From positions 1 to 64,000 of the forward strand of contig UCMT01000001.1 in assembly GCA_900473795.1 (NCBI GenBank): a stretch of DNA of 64,000 nt, given 5' to 3'. The position numbers and the translations under genes were made by a program. The DNA is from Hyphomicrobiales bacterium (GTDB lineage: Bacteria > Pseudomonadota > Alphaproteobacteria > Rhizobiales > Rhizobiaceae). The notes beneath the pieces are model-generated. The model searched no databases, had not been told where the DNA came from, and was given only the letters and a program-made list of their open reading frames with translations. The stretch's first letter is position 1, and every line of letters starts with the position of its first letter. Positions 54,432 through 63,369 of the stretch are shown piece after piece.

Positions 54432-56291
54432 TCACCGTAGCGCCCGCATTGCATTGAGGATGACGGCGAGATCGATGATCTCTTGCAGGAGCGCGCCCTG
54501 GACCGGCGGCAGGTAACCGAAAGCCGCCAGAGACATTGCGGCCAACGACAGGCCGAGACCGGCAATCACACTTTGCCGCGCGATTGCAAGCGTCCGGTGC
54601 GAAATCGCGATCGCCTGTGCGAGAGGTGTAAGCTTGTCGATGAGCAGGACCACGCCGGCAGCCTCCGAGGAGGCTGCCGCACCGCGTGCGCCCATGGCCA
54701 CGCCGACATCCGCAGATGCCAGGGCTGGGGCGTCATTCACCCCATCACCGACCATCATCACAGGACCGGATCGACGAGCGGCGAGAACGGCCTTCACTTT
54801 CTGCTCCGGCGTAAGGTCTGCGAGAACCTGATCCATTCCCAAACCGTCGCTGATGACGGACGCAACGTCGAGACGATCTCCCGTTGCAAGAATGATTTTT
54901 GTAATCCCTGCCTCCCGGAAGCGGGCAACGGCTGTGGAAGCGTCCGTTCTGACCTGATCGGCCATGACGATTATTCCGGCAACGATGCCGTCAATTGCGA
55001 TCGCCACAACCATCTGGCCCGGGTTTCCATCCGAGCGGAACGATCTCGGATCGCCTTCGTTGCTGTTGGCGGCAACGTAACCACTTCCTCCAATGACGAC
55101 CTTTCTCCCATCGACGAGGCCTTCCAGTCCTGCCCCAGCTTCTTCTCTAACATTGGCGGGCGCCGAGAGCAGCAGTCCGCGCTTGCCGGCAGCGGCGACG
55201 AGCGCTGCCGCCATCACATGGTTTGAAGCCTGGTCCAGCGATGCTGCGAGCCGAAGAAGTTCCGCGGCCGAGATCCAGGCAGCCGCACGGATTTCCACGA
55301 TTTCCGCAGAACCCAAGGTCAACGTGCCGGTCTTGTCGAGCACAGCCACACGCACGCGGCTGAGCGCCTCAAGAATATCGCCTCCCTTTATCAATACCCC
55401 GATTTTCGCGGAGCGGGAGAGACCGGAAACGAGCGCAATCGGTACGGCAAGGATCAAGGGGCAGGGGGTGGCGACAACAAGGACCGCCAGTGCGCGGCGA
55501 GGCTCGCCGGACAGAAGCCATGCTGCGACGGACAACCCAACCGTCAGAAGGAGAAAGACGACGGCATAGCGATCAGCCAAGCGCGCCATCGGCGCCTTGC
55601 TTTTCTGCGCGGCCTCCACCAGCCGCACGATGCCTGCATAGGTGCTCTCGGCCGCCGGACGGAGGACCTGCATGTCAAAGGCGCGACCGAGCGAGGTACT
55701 GCCGCTCAGGACTTCATCCCGCGGCCCGCGCTCGACGGGGAGGGACTCACCGGTCAGGGCCGACTGATCCAGCAGGGCGGATCCCCTCACGATCGAACCA
55801 TCGACAGGTATAACCTCACCCTGTCGAACCAGAAGTCGGTCACCAGGAACCAGTGAGGAGATGGGCACCTCCTCCAGTCGGTCACCACTGTAACGTATCG
55901 CCCTTTTCGGGACCCGTTCGAGCAATGCGGTCATCTCTTTCGCCGCGCGGCCGGATGCAAACGCTTCGAGCATTTGTCCGCTGGCATACATAAGTGCAAC
56001 GACGTTTGCGGCCAGCGTTTCGCCGAACGCCAGAGCCACAGTCATGGAGAGAGCGGCAATCAGGTCCAGGCCGAAATCGCCGCGAAAAAGGGAGTTGCCG
56101 GCGGTCGAAAGCAGTAAAGCCAATATGGGAACTGTCGCGCTTCCCCACACGAGTAGCGATGAAGAGGGCATGTCCATGAATTGAAGTGCGAATCCGCCAA
56201 CCAGCCCGATCAGGGCAACCGCGACCAAGAGCGATCGCCTATGATCTGATAGCCAGCTCACGATGGCGTAACGACGGAAATGGAGTGGCAT
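54432..56291 (-). CDS. heavy-metal P-type ATPase with TPCPL metal site
   Basis: P1B-type ATPase of 619 residues, without an N-terminal metal-binding domain. The start at 56291 (MPLHFRRYA) follows GAGG. Spans begin near residue 20; the membrane metal motif is VATPCPLILAVP, with CPL instead of the CPC of copper pumps; DKTGTLT and GDGVNDAP are intact; the C-terminus ends in a span pair. The metal is uncertain; such CPL enzymes form a separate group. It is convergent with the BON gene, 33 bases apart. Confidence 0.9.
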   Translation of the reverse strand: MPLHFRRYAIVSWLSDHRRSLLVAVALIGLVGGFALQFMDMPSSSLLVWGSATVPILALLLSTAGNSLFRGDFGLDLIAALSMTVALAFGETLAANVVALMYASGQMLEAFASGRAAKEMTALLERVPKRAIRYSGDRLEEVPISSLVPGDRLLVRQGEVIPVDGSIVRGSALLDQSALTGESLPVERGPRDEVLSGSTSLGRAFDMQVLRPAAESTYAGIVRLVEAAQKSKAPMARLADRYAVVFLLLTVGLSVAAWLLSGEPRRALAVLVVATPCPLILAVPIALVSGLSRSAKIGVLIKGGDILEALSRVRVAVLDKTGTLTLGSAEIVEIRAAAWISAAELLRLAASLDQASNHVMAAALVAAAGKRGLLLSAPANVREEAGAGLEGLVDGRKVVIGGSGYVAANSNEGDPRSFRSDGNPGQMVVAIAIDGIVAGIIVMADQVRTDASTAVARFREAGITKIILATGDRLDVASVISDGLGMDQVLADLTPEQKVKAVLAARRSGPVMMVGDGVNDAPALASADVGVAMGARGAAASSEAAGVVLLIDKLTPLAQAIAISHRTLAIARQSVIAGLGLSLAAMSLAAFGYLPPVQGALLQEIIDLAVILNAMRALR

Positions 56292-56424
56292 CGGTGCCTC
56301 GTGCACATACCGGGCCTTCCGCAAACACTAATTTTCAGCACCGGTTGGCAGATATTACCGTTCTTAGTCGGGACGCGGCAAACGCTTCGTGGGGCCTGCA
56401 CGGGGGAGGGCCTTGCATGACCTT

Positions 56425-56950
56425 TTCATGATGGCCGTCAGCGCGATCCCGGAAGGCCCGCCGTTGCGATCTCCATAGCACCGGCCATCAGCATGCGCCG
56501 CATGGCGAAATCGAATGTCATCGTGCGGCAAATGCAGGCAGTCGAATCGCTTGGGTCATGTACCATGATCGCAGCCGACAAGACGGGCACGCTGACCCGC
56601 AACGAGTTGACCGTGACGGATATTCTCCTGCCGGACGGAACGAAGCTGTCATGCGAGGCGGGAGCGGATCTTGACGCCTGCCGCATTCATGGCCCGGGAG
56701 CACCTCGGATCAGGCGCGTGATATGGCGCTTGCCTTCTCAAGGCTGCGGCCCTGCCGAATGAAGGCAGGCTCACGAAAGAAAGCGACGGCTGGAAGGGCG
56801 TTGGTGACACCGTCGATGTCGCTCTGCTTGCCGCGTGCCTTCGTCTTTGTCGCGGGAGGTATTCCAGCGTGAACGATGGCCCGAGCGTCTCTCGGCGAGC
56901 CTCGGCTGGCGAAGCTTCGCCACAAGGGCTTTTGTCGGAAAACCGGGGGT
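56425..56950 (+). pseudogene. P2-type cation-transporting ATPase, fragment with several frameshifts
   Basis: Frames read in succession give consecutive pieces of a calcium/magnesium-type P-type ATPase: FMMAVSAIPEG, then AVAISIAPAISMRRMAKSNVIV (after a shift near 56460) and ESLGSCTMIAADKTGTLTRNELTVTDI, then LLKAAALPNEGRLTKE and GVGDTVDVALLA, then possibly PERLSASLGW. The first spans, the hinge and the C-terminal spans are missing. A dead remnant next to an intact metal ATPase of another class. Confidence 0.85.
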
Positions 56951-57010
56951 AGGGGTTGTCCACTTCAGCCTTTCTGGCTCGCGTCTCCCGTTGCAGGGCA
57001 GACGCGACAG

Positions 57011-57247
57011 TTATCGCTTAGGCAGCATGACACGGCCAGCGTTACGGATCGTCAGCGCCGAGTCCGCCATTTGAGCAACAAGCCCAGCTGCCATCGCGCC
57101 GTTGAGAGCCTCGGTGTATTCCGCCCCTTCGAGTCCATGCTTTTTTGAATGACTTTCCACCGCGCCGCGTGTGGCGGTCGGTGAAACGCCCCATCGGGCA
57201 TTATGGAAGGCGTTGACGATGATCTGGTATTTTTCGTCTAAGGTCAT
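57011..57247 (-). CDS. hypothetical 78-residue protein
   Basis: Small basic protein starting MTLDEKYQIIVNAFHNARWG; ATG at 57245-57247 with GGAG seven bases upstream. The pattern, helix then SPTATRGAVESHSKKHGLE and an alanine-rich helix, could be a small winged-helix-like fold, but I recognise no family. Stands alone between the ATPase remnant and queC. Confidence 0.55.
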   Translation of the reverse strand: MTLDEKYQIIVNAFHNARWGVSPTATRGAVESHSKKHGLEGAEYTEALNGAMAAGLVAQMADSALTIRNAGRVMLPKR

Positions 57248-57807
57248 GGTGTCACTCCGGTACGGTTGCCATGCTGCTATCAGTAAACTTGCCCAGTAGA
57301 TAGGCTTGTTCGGCGGCAGACCGGATCGCGAGAGCGATAGGCAGCCTATTCCATCATTAGCCTTTGGCCGTGTTAGAGGTGCCTCACCCAATGCTCCTCG
57401 GACACGATGGAGATGGGGTAACCTTGGGCGCCATTCGGCAGCCTGAAGAATCCTGTTGCCGAATGACGAGTGTTTTCAAGAGCCGGTTGCATGTACCTCG
57501 ATAACGAGGACATTGGTTTTCTGAGTGATGCCGCGTTCGTCGTGAGGCGGTTCAGCAAACAATCAGCTACGCGTGACACCGACGAGCCTTCGAGCTGTAG
57601 CGGCATTCTTGACGGTGTGCGCGATCTTTTTGAGGAAGGCGGGACTGAAACTGCCGAGCGGCGTGATTGACTCGAAATCAAAGGCCTTGTCGAGTTCGAC
57701 CCAGACAGGCGCAGCAGGCGCGACCCTTCACAACGCGGCGGGTTTGCGCTAGAAGTCGCCCGAAATCCGGTCGCAGCCCACCCGGTCAAAACAAGGGATC
57801 CTATGTT
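57248..57807. other. 560-base gap upstream of queC
   Basis: No supportable gene. On the minus strand about 45 codons around 57580-57715 look coding-like (VELDKAFDFESITPLGSFSP) but lack a start and are closed by a stop, so they may be a remnant of an unknown gene. The queC promoter must lie here; a G/C-rich pairing just upstream of queC was checked for a preQ1 riboswitch without a convincing match. Confidence 0.4.
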
Positions 57808-58518
57808 ATGAAAACCATCGTCATCTGCTCCGGCGGATTGGACTCCATTTCGCTTGCCCATAAGGTCGCCGCGGAACATCGGCTTGTTGGCCTTCTCTCC
57901 TTCGACTATGGACAGCGGCATCGCAAGGAACTGGATTTCGCCGCCACCTGCGCCAAACGGTTGGGGGTCGCGCATCAGATCATCGACATCCGGAATATCG
58001 GCAGCCATCTCACCGGTTCGGCGCTGACCGACGATGTCGATGTCCCGGACGGGCACTATGCCGAGGAGACGATGAAAGCCACCGTCGTTCCGAACCGGAA
58101 CGCGATCATGCTCGCCATCGCTTTCGGCCTGGCCGCCGCGCAGAAGGCCGATGCCGTTGCCGTCGCCGTGCATGGCGGCGATCATTTCATCTATCCCGAC
58201 TGCCGGCCGGGCTTCATCGACGCGTTTCAGGCGATGCAGAACCAGGCGCTCGACGGCTACGCAAGCGTCACGCTCTATGCGCCCTACGTCACCATCTCCA
58301 AGGCGGACATCGTCACGGATGGTGCAAAGAACGGCACGCCGTTTGCTGACACCTGGTCATGCTACAAGGGTGGTACGCGCCATTGCGGCCGTTGTGGAAC
58401 CTGCGTCGAACGGCGAGAGGCTTTTCATCTCGCGGGGGTCGACGATCCGACTGAGTACGAGGATCCCGATTTCTGGCTGGCCGCCACTTCGGGCTTCCGT
58501 GCCGAAGAGGTGAAATGA
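57808..58518 (+). CDS. queC: 7-cyano-7-deazaguanine synthase
   Basis: ATP-dependent enzyme making preQ0 from 7-carboxy-7-deazaguanine, on the queuosine path. The 236-residue protein has the PP-loop SGGLDS at residues 7-12 and the zinc site CYKGGTRHCGRCGTC near residue 190. The ATG at 57808 begins directly with the conserved MKTIVICSGGLDS; longer frames are unlikely. Overlaps queD by four bases. Confidence 0.96.
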   Translation: MKTIVICSGGLDSISLAHKVAAEHRLVGLLSFDYGQRHRKELDFAATCAKRLGVAHQIIDIRNIGSHLTGSALTDDVDVPDGHYAEETMKATVVPNRNAIMLAIAFGLAAAQKADAVAVAVHGGDHFIYPDCRPGFIDAFQAMQNQALDGYASVTLYAPYVTISKADIVTDGAKNGTPFADTWSCYKGGTRHCGRCGTCVERREAFHLAGVDDPTEYEDPDFWLAATSGFRAEEVK

Positions 58519-58874
58519 TGTTCCGCATCACCAAGGAATTTCACTTCTCCGCCTCGCATCAGCTGACCCATCTGCCGGCCAATCACCAATGCGCCCGGCT
58601 GCACGGACACAACTATATCGTCGAGGTAGAGCTTTCGTCTGATGAACTCGATGAAAACGGTTTTGTCAGGGATTATCATGAACTCGCGCCGCTAAAGCAC
58701 TATATCGATGAGCGTTTCGACCATCGGCATCTGAATGACGTTCTCGGCCACGACCGTGTGACGTCGGAATGGCTGGCAAAGCATTTCTTTGACTGGTGCA
58801 AGCAGCGCCTGCCGGAAACCTCGGCCGTTCGCGTCAGCGAAACGCCTAAAACCTGGGCGGAATACCGACCATGA
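58515..58874 (+). CDS. queD: 6-carboxytetrahydropterin synthase
   Basis: Converts dihydroneopterin triphosphate to 6-carboxytetrahydropterin. The 119-residue enzyme shows the zinc ligands in [10 protein letters not shown] (His) and CARLHGHNY (catalytic Cys, two His) and the Glu of [10 protein letters not shown]. Overlaps queC and queE by four bases each. Confidence 0.95.
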   Translation: MMFRITKEFHFSASHQLTHLPANHQCARLHGHNYIVEVELSSDELDENGFVRDYHELAPLKHYIDERFDHRHLNDVLGHDRVTSEWLAKHFFDWCKQRLPETSAVRVSETPKTWAEYRP

Positions 58875-59608
58875 CCGTCGGCCGTGAGACGCACATCCGC
58901 GTCAGCGAAATCTTCGGACCGACGATCCAGGGGGAGGGCGTCCTGATCGGCCAGCCAACCGTCTTTGTCCGCACCGGCGGCTGCGATTACCGCTGTTCGT
59001 GGTGCGACACGCTGCATGCGGTCGACAGTGACTATCGCGATCAATGGCGCCCGATGTCGACCGACGAGATTTGGCAGGAGGTGACCCGGCTTACCGGCAA
59101 CAGGCCGCTGACGGTATCGCTGTCAGGCGGCAACCCGGCGATCCAGCCGCTCGGTCCGCTCATCAAGCGCGGACACCGCGAGGGCTATCGCTTCGCGCTG
59201 GAGACGCAAGGGAGCATTGCGAAGGATTGGTTCGCTGATCTTGACGTTCTAGTGTTGAGCCCGAAACCGCCCTCAAGCGGCATGGAAACGGATTGGGACG
59301 CATTCGACGCCTGTTTGCGAATGGCGGCGGAAAAGCCGCAGATTGCACTGAAAGTCGTCGTCTTCGACGATCAAGACTACCGCTACGCCCGCATGGCTGC
59401 CGCGCGCCATCCCGATCTTCCGGTCTACCTTCAGCCCGGCAACCACACGCCGCCGCCGCCCGATGACGACGATGCAAAGGTCGATGTCGATGGCATCATG
59501 GACCGGATGCTCTGGCTGGTTGACAAGGTGACGGAAGACCGCTGGTTCGAGGCGCGGGTGCTGCCCCAGCTGCACGTGCTTCTCTGGGGCAACAAGCGCG
59601 GCGTTTGA
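58871..59608 (+). CDS. queE: 7-carboxy-7-deazaguanine synthase
   Basis: Radical SAM enzyme rearranging carboxytetrahydropterin to carboxydeazaguanine. The 245-residue protein has the substrate/cluster segment GPTIQGEG and the cluster Cys in [12 protein letters not shown] near residue 40, then SGGNPAIQ. Last of queCDE; the missing reductase QueF is not in the window. Confidence 0.95.
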   Translation: MTVGRETHIRVSEIFGPTIQGEGVLIGQPTVFVRTGGCDYRCSWCDTLHAVDSDYRDQWRPMSTDEIWQEVTRLTGNRPLTVSLSGGNPAIQPLGPLIKRGHREGYRFALETQGSIAKDWFADLDVLVLSPKPPSSGMETDWDAFDACLRMAAEKPQIALKVVVFDDQDYRYARMAAARHPDLPVYLQPGNHTPPPPDDDDAKVDVDGIMDRMLWLVDKVTEDRWFEARVLPQLHVLLWGNKRGV

Positions 59609-59774
59609 CGTTTTCCTTCGCAGATGAAGATCGAAGTCGAAGCTACCTTTGGCTCTCTCGTCGGGCGGAAAAGGTTGACGAAGAGGCGGCTCACGGCGAT
59701 TCGCTGTCTCTTGGTTTTAGAGTACCATTTTTGGGGTGGATACCCCATTCTGGCGCTGTGGCAGTTCCTCGGGG

Positions 59775-59900
59775 ACGCCTCACGCCAACGGCAACCGGGC
59801 GATCAATACGGCCCTCAGTCTCACCCTTGTCTGCCTCCCTCGCTCAAAATTAGGGATAACGGATGACAGTCGCGCTCTGGATGTCGCCATAGCCGCTCAT
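59775..59900 (-). pseudogene. PemK/MazF-like toxin inactivated by two nonsense codons
   Basis: Opens with ATG at 59898-59900 overlapping the antitoxin stop (ATGA), as in intact toxin-antitoxin pairs. It reads MSGYGDIQSATVIRYP, then TAA (59850-59852), TTT, TGA (59844-59846), then in the same frame AREADKGETEGRIDRPVAVGVRR, whose EGR-DRP segment is the PemK/MazF-type signature. In the family as I recall it, the interrupted triplet is Tyr-Leu-Trp, so TAA and TGA are single-base changes from TAC/TAT and TGG. Homology fades after about codon 42. Confidence 0.7.
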
Positions 59901-60163
59901 CGGCCGGCCTCATCGGTCCTCGCATAGGCGTCGACCGCGGGCTCGAATTCGTCGAACAGTTCGCGCGGCATCGTTTCGAGCGTGCCGACTGAACAGGCGT
60001 CGGATTGCCGCATCAGCCGCTCGTAGTCGTCGATGTTGAGAAGCACGAGGCGCGGTTTGTTGCGTTGCGTGATCGTGACCGGATGGCGCAACGCCTCGGC
60101 AATGATATCGCCGGATTTCCGGGAAAGATCGCTTGTCGAATAGGACCGAACGTTACGAGGCAT
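59897..60163 (-). CDS. Phd/YefM-family antitoxin
   Basis: An 88-residue antitoxin with the Phd fold: SYSTSDLSRKSGDIIAEALRHPVTITQRNKPRLVLLNIDDYERL covers the DNA-binding N-terminal half (this string is abridged in function: Phd signature of promoter binding and dimerisation); the acidic C-terminal half would wrap the toxin. Start MPRNVRS. Its toxin partner immediately downstream is nonsense-mutated, so this is an orphan antitoxin that may still repress its own promoter. Confidence 0.85.
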   Translation of the reverse strand: MPRNVRSYSTSDLSRKSGDIIAEALRHPVTITQRNKPRLVLLNIDDYERLMRQSDACSVGTLETMPRELFDEFEPAVDAYARTDEAGR

Positions 60164-60303
60164 GCTTATTCCCTGGATGTCTGTGCCGACGCGACTTTCT
60201 ACAGACGCAAATACAGCATTTTCAGCATTGTTGTGAAAGCTGTCTCTTTCAGCGATTTGGCCCGCCTGTGTGGCGGGCCAATTGGGCGGGATTTTAGTCC
60301 CGG

Positions 60304-60438
60304 GGGGCGGGACCAGATGAATTTGTAGCCGTTATCGCCTTCGACCTCGAGCGTGGCGTGGATCGGATCCGGAAAGGTTGGGTCGTCCAGCTTGGTCGAG
60401 AGGTAGTCGCGGCTCGCTGCCGGACGCGGTAAGGGCAA
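60304..60438 (-). pseudogene. DUF736 protein, C-terminal fragment
   Basis: About 44 codons, [21 protein letters not shown] then [10 protein letters not shown], match the C-terminal half of DUF736 proteins, which are small genes typical of alphaproteobacterial plasmids and integrative elements. The N-terminal half is missing and the frame runs on past the normal end to 60199. The stretch 60439-60532 holds an imperfect GC-rich hairpin and no gene. Confidence 0.7.
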
Positions 60439-60532
60439 GGGCGGGGTTGTACCCTTCTTCAGATAACGACAAACCCGTCGATTTTCGGCGGGGTTGTCTT
60501 CGCAACGGGCAACAGGACACCCGAGGAATGGG

Positions 60533-62422
60533 TCAGGTGCGTGGCATTCCCGCGGGTCTTAGATGTTTGCGCAGTGCCGCGATGCGGAAGATCGCGTTTG
60601 CCGCGCCGTAACCGCGATACCCTCTGCGCTCGACAATCTCGAAGAAGAAGCCTTCCGTGAAGGTCGGGCTATAGAGCTGGAAATACTCGCCGTGCTCGTC
60701 CCGGTCGTAGAGAATGTTGTGTGACCTCAGCCTCTCGCTCATCTGCGGATCGAGCCCGAAGCGTGCTTCGAGATCGTCGTAGTAATTCGGCGAGATCGCC
60801 AAGGAGACAAAGCCGTTTGCAGATAGCGCGGCCGCCGTTGCAAAGATATCGTTCGTCCTGAAAGCCAGATGCTGGATGCCGGAGCCAAAAGTCTCGGCGA
60901 TGAAGCGGCCGGCGAGCGTGTTGCGGTTCTCGGCGCCGTTCATGGTGATGCGTAGCGACCCTGCGACATTTTCCACGACCTGACTGCGCACGATACCGGA
61001 TGGGTCGATGATGTCGACGACCGGCGTCTTGTGGGCCTCCAGCAAGGATGTGTAGAAGAGCAGCCATGTCAGCAGTTCGTCATACTGCATGGTCTGGGCG
61101 ACGTGATCGATTGCTTCCAGGCCGGCGGGTGTGACCGTGGATGTGCCGGCAACCGGCTCGAACTCGATATCCCATATCCGGGCAAGCGCACTTTTGCGGT
61201 CGAGGAAATAGACGATGCCGCCGCCGACGCCCCGTACCGCCGGCATTTCGATTTCGTCGGGGTCCAGCGGCTGTTCGAACGGTTCGGCGCCAAGCGCCAC
61301 CGCGCGACGTCGCGCCGCTTGCGCGTCGTCGACGAATAGGCCCATGGCATAAGCGGACGTGCCATGCACGAGGTAGGAGGAGGCGGCAAAGCCGCGGCTT
61401 TCCGTGTTGACGACAAGATTGATGCCACCCTGGCGGAAGACCGTGACGCTCTTGGTCTTGTGCTTCGCTGCCTTGCGGAATCCGAGTGCCGCGATCAGCC
61501 CTTCGAGCTGGGGCGCTTCGGCCTCATCGATGGCGAATTCGATGAAGGCGACGCCCTCAACGGTAACTCGCCCCGGCATCTCCGGCACTGCAAGGACACT
61601 TTCCGGTACCGCCCGTCGCACCTGGTCGCCGAGATAGACCAGTGATCGGCGCCCGTCGACGGCGATGGCGCTGGCATTGCCGCCGCGGAACTGGTCGTTG
61701 AAGATTTCCAGCGAAAGATAGCCGTCATAACCGGTGGCGGCGACCGCCTTCATGAAATCGAGCACGGGAAGGTCGCCTTCGCCCGGCATGTTGCGGAAAT
61801 GCCGGCTCCAGTACAAGAGGTCCATGTCGATCAGCGGCGCGTCGGCGAGCTGGATGATGAAGATCTTTTCCTTCGGGATCGAGCGGATCGAGTTGACGTC
61901 GACCTTGCGCGACAGCGTGTGGAAGCTGTCGAGGATCAGACCGACATTCGGGTGATCTGCGCGGCGGACGATCTCCCAGGCATCGCGATGGTCGTTGATG
62001 TGGCGACCCCAGGCCAACGCCTCATAGCCGACCTTGAGGCCGCGTTTGGCGGCCCGTTCGCCGAGTTCATGAAAATCCGCCGCCGCACGGTCGAGCCCGC
62101 CAATTGCGGCCGACGAGACATTCGAGCAGACGAGCACCAGGTCGGTGCCCATTTCCTGCATCAGGTCGAACTTGCGCTCGGCGCGATCGAAGGTGCGGCT
62201 GCGCAGCGGCTCGGGCATGCCCTCGAAATCGCGGAACGGCTGGAACAGGGTGATCTCCAGCCCGTAGTCGCGCACCATCCGGCCGACCTGCCGGGGGCTC
62301 TCGTCGAACACCAGGAAATCGTTCTCGAAGATCTCGACACCGTCGAAGCCGGCCTTCGCGATGGCGTCCAGCTTGTCCTTGAGATCACCGCTCAGCGAGA
62401 CGGTGGCGATCGAGGTCTTCAT
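60533..62422 (-). CDS. quiC: 3-dehydroshikimate dehydratase fused to an HPPD-like domain
   Basis: Dehydrates 3-dehydroshikimate to protocatechuate in quinate/shikimate catabolism. The 629-residue protein has an N-terminal TIM-barrel sugar-isomerase-like domain (1-~275: [41 protein letters not shown]), which holds the metal site, and a C-terminal two-module VOC domain like 4-hydroxyphenylpyruvate dioxygenase (~290-620: [26 protein letters not shown]). The ATG at 62422 follows AAGGAGC; the 70-residue longer frame is rejected. Follows shikimate dehydrogenase after 25 bases. Confidence 0.92.
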   Translation of the reverse strand: MKTSIATVSLSGDLKDKLDAIAKAGFDGVEIFENDFLVFDESPRQVGRMVRDYGLEITLFQPFRDFEGMPEPLRSRTFDRAERKFDLMQEMGTDLVLVCSNVSSAAIGGLDRAAADFHELGERAAKRGLKVGYEALAWGRHINDHRDAWEIVRRADHPNVGLILDSFHTLSRKVDVNSIRSIPKEKIFIIQLADAPLIDMDLLYWSRHFRNMPGEGDLPVLDFMKAVAATGYDGYLSLEIFNDQFRGGNASAIAVDGRRSLVYLGDQVRRAVPESVLAVPEMPGRVTVEGVAFIEFAIDEAEAPQLEGLIAALGFRKAAKHKTKSVTVFRQGGINLVVNTESRGFAASSYLVHGTSAYAMGLFVDDAQAARRRAVALGAEPFEQPLDPDEIEMPAVRGVGGGIVYFLDRKSALARIWDIEFEPVAGTSTVTPAGLEAIDHVAQTMQYDELLTWLLFYTSLLEAHKTPVVDIIDPSGIVRSQVVENVAGSLRITMNGAENRNTLAGRFIAETFGSGIQHLAFRTNDIFATAAALSANGFVSLAISPNYYDDLEARFGLDPQMSERLRSHNILYDRDEHGEYFQLYSPTFTEGFFFEIVERRGYRGYGAANAIFRIAALRKHLRPAGMPRT

Positions 62423-62447
62423 CCTGTGCTCCTTGACGCTTTTGTGA

Positions 62448-63308
62448 TCAGGCTGTGAGTGCCTTGAAATGGGTGAGCATGCGGGCAGCATCCGGCTCGC
62501 GTCCGGTAAACAACCGGAAGGCGCCGACAGCCTGGAAAACGGCCATGCCGCCGCCATCGAGCGTTTTGCAGCCACGCCGTCGGGCCTCCGCGAGAAGCTC
62601 GGTCTCCAAAGGGAAGTAGACGATCTCTGCAACCCAGTGGCGGGGTTCGAGCAGTGCCGCCGGAAGGGGCAAGCCGGGATATCTCGCCATGCCTGTCGGC
62701 GTCGCGTGGATCAGTCCGGCCGCCTTTCTCATTGCCAAGGACAGATCAGCTTCAGCCCGGATGTCAGCATCGGGGAAAAGGGCGGACAGGCTCGTGGCCA
62801 GGGCATCTGCGCGATCCATGTCCTGGTCGAAAACCAGGAGCGACGTGAGGCCGAGCGAGAGGATTGCGTAGGCGGTCGCCACACCGGCTCCGCCGGCGCC
62901 GAGCTGTAGGGCAGACGACAGGTCCGCATCGGGCAGACCGCGGCGAAAGCTCTCGGCGAAACCCCACCAGTCGGTGTTGTGGCCGTAGCGGCGGCCGCCC
63001 TTCAAGACGACCGTGTTGACTGCGCCAAGATCGCGGGCCTCGTTTGAAAGCTCATCGAGAAACGGTATGACCAGTTGCTTGCACGGATGGGTGATGTTCA
63101 GTCCGGCAAGGCCCTTGAGTTCCGCGTCCCGCAAGAGCTGCGGCAGATCCGCCGGCGTTGCGCCGCGCTGGTTGAGGTCGATCAGCTCATATTCATAGGA
63201 CAAGCCCTGTGCTGCGCCTTCGCGCATATGCATTGCAGGGGTGAGCGACGCCTGGATGCCGGCGCCGATCAATCCGGCCTTCAACGGTTTGAGGAGTGTC
63301 TCGGTCAT
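62448..63308 (-). CDS. shikimate/quinate dehydrogenase, AroE-like
   Basis: NAD(P)-dependent oxidoreductase of 286 residues oxidising shikimate or quinate to the 3-dehydro compound for QuiC. Landmarks are GLIGAGIQASLTPAMH, NITHPCKQ with the catalytic Lys, GHNTDWWGF with Asp, and GAGGAGVATAY for cofactor. Start 63308 (MTETLL); 63323 is possible. Catabolic rather than biosynthetic role inferred from the quiC neighbour and the TRAP receptor. Confidence 0.9.
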   Translation of the reverse strand: MTETLLKPLKAGLIGAGIQASLTPAMHMREGAAQGLSYEYELIDLNQRGATPADLPQLLRDAELKGLAGLNITHPCKQLVIPFLDELSNEARDLGAVNTVVLKGGRRYGHNTDWWGFAESFRRGLPDADLSSALQLGAGGAGVATAYAILSLGLTSLLVFDQDMDRADALATSLSALFPDADIRAEADLSLAMRKAAGLIHATPTGMARYPGLPLPAALLEPRHWVAEIVYFPLETELLAEARRRGCKTLDGGGMAVFQAVGAFRLFTGREPDAARMLTHFKALTA

Positions 63309-63369
63309 CGCAACTGGTTCCATTGATCGGGGAAGGCCGGCCCGCGGTCTACGCGGGCCGGCGACAGGC

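Noticed and set aside
57700..57807. Possible preQ1 riboswitch before queC
   Set aside because: A CGGG/CCCG pairing exists but the A-rich tail of class I and the layout of other classes are not recognisable.
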